In this document: positions 63,983 through 64,000 of the stretch, piece by piece | Layout: each line of letters opens with the position of its first letter | Numbering within the stretch: position 1 is the first letter of the stretch | Assembly: GCA_037176705.1 (NCBI GenBank) | Contig: CM073905.1 | Span: 34,070,986 to 34,134,985, forward strand | Direction: 5' to 3' | Length of the DNA stretch: 64,000 bases | Origin: Molossus alvarezi | Taxonomy: Eukaryota; Chordata; Mammalia; Chiroptera; Molossidae | The notes under the pieces: model-generated | What the model was told of the DNA's origin: nothing | Seen by the model: the letters and a program-made list of their open reading frames with translations, nothing else | Databases searched by the model: none | Made by a program: the position numbers and the translations under genes

Positions 63983-64000
63983 CTAGAAATTTAGGAAGAA

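Overview
The window looks like nuclear DNA of a bat, probably a vesper-type microbat (Yangochiroptera). The main evidence is at least 37 dispersed tRNA-derived SINEs of the VES type, lineage-type LINE-1 pieces, a SPIN-like hAT transposon, and the older mammalian repeats MIR, L2, MER5, MaLR LTRs and L1M. The layout is vertebrate: short exons, GT-AG introns, one CpG island and long non-coding stretches. There is no bacterial, plasmid or phage content, and almost every long open frame is a chance frame or a translated repeat.

The one gene that can be read with confidence is the 3' half of PTPN11 (SHP2 protein-tyrosine phosphatase), on the minus strand from the right edge (63,982) to about 42,955. 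Seven coding exons (human exons 9-15) plus a 3' untranslated exon are present. Exon sizes are 159, 132, 155, 68, 152, 113 and 70 coding bases. All splice sites are GT-AG, the frame is open, and the WPD loop, the HCSAGIGR signature, the Q-loop and both C-tail tyrosines are present. Exons encoding the SH2 domains lie beyond the right edge.

Positions 1-42,950 are downstream of PTPN11 and hold no recognisable protein-coding exon. A CpG island at about 6.3-7.1 kb carries a strong minus-strand splice donor. In mammals the next gene downstream of PTPN11 on the same strand is RPH3A, so this island is a candidate RPH3A promoter with a non-coding first exon. In that case 1-6.7 kb would be its first intron. 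This rests on synteny and is not proven by sequence.

Three SINE groups recur. Group A has head GTGTGGCTCAGTGGTTGAGC and an AATCAATAAAG-type tail. Group B has head TTTGGCTCAGCGGTTAGAGC and a tail near ATGTCCTCGGGTGAGGAT. Group C carries ATCAACCAATGAATGCATAA. Many have clear target-site duplications (TSDs), and several sit nested or back to back. The points most worth a second look are the SPIN-like element, the apparent loss of the upstream alternative acceptor of PTPN11 exon 11, an L1 insertion only 38 bp from the exon 13 acceptor, a diverged pair of duplicated non-coding blocks near 14 kb, and a few strong regulatory motifs (RFX, CTCF-like, ZNF143). I found no evidence of a wholly new biological system.
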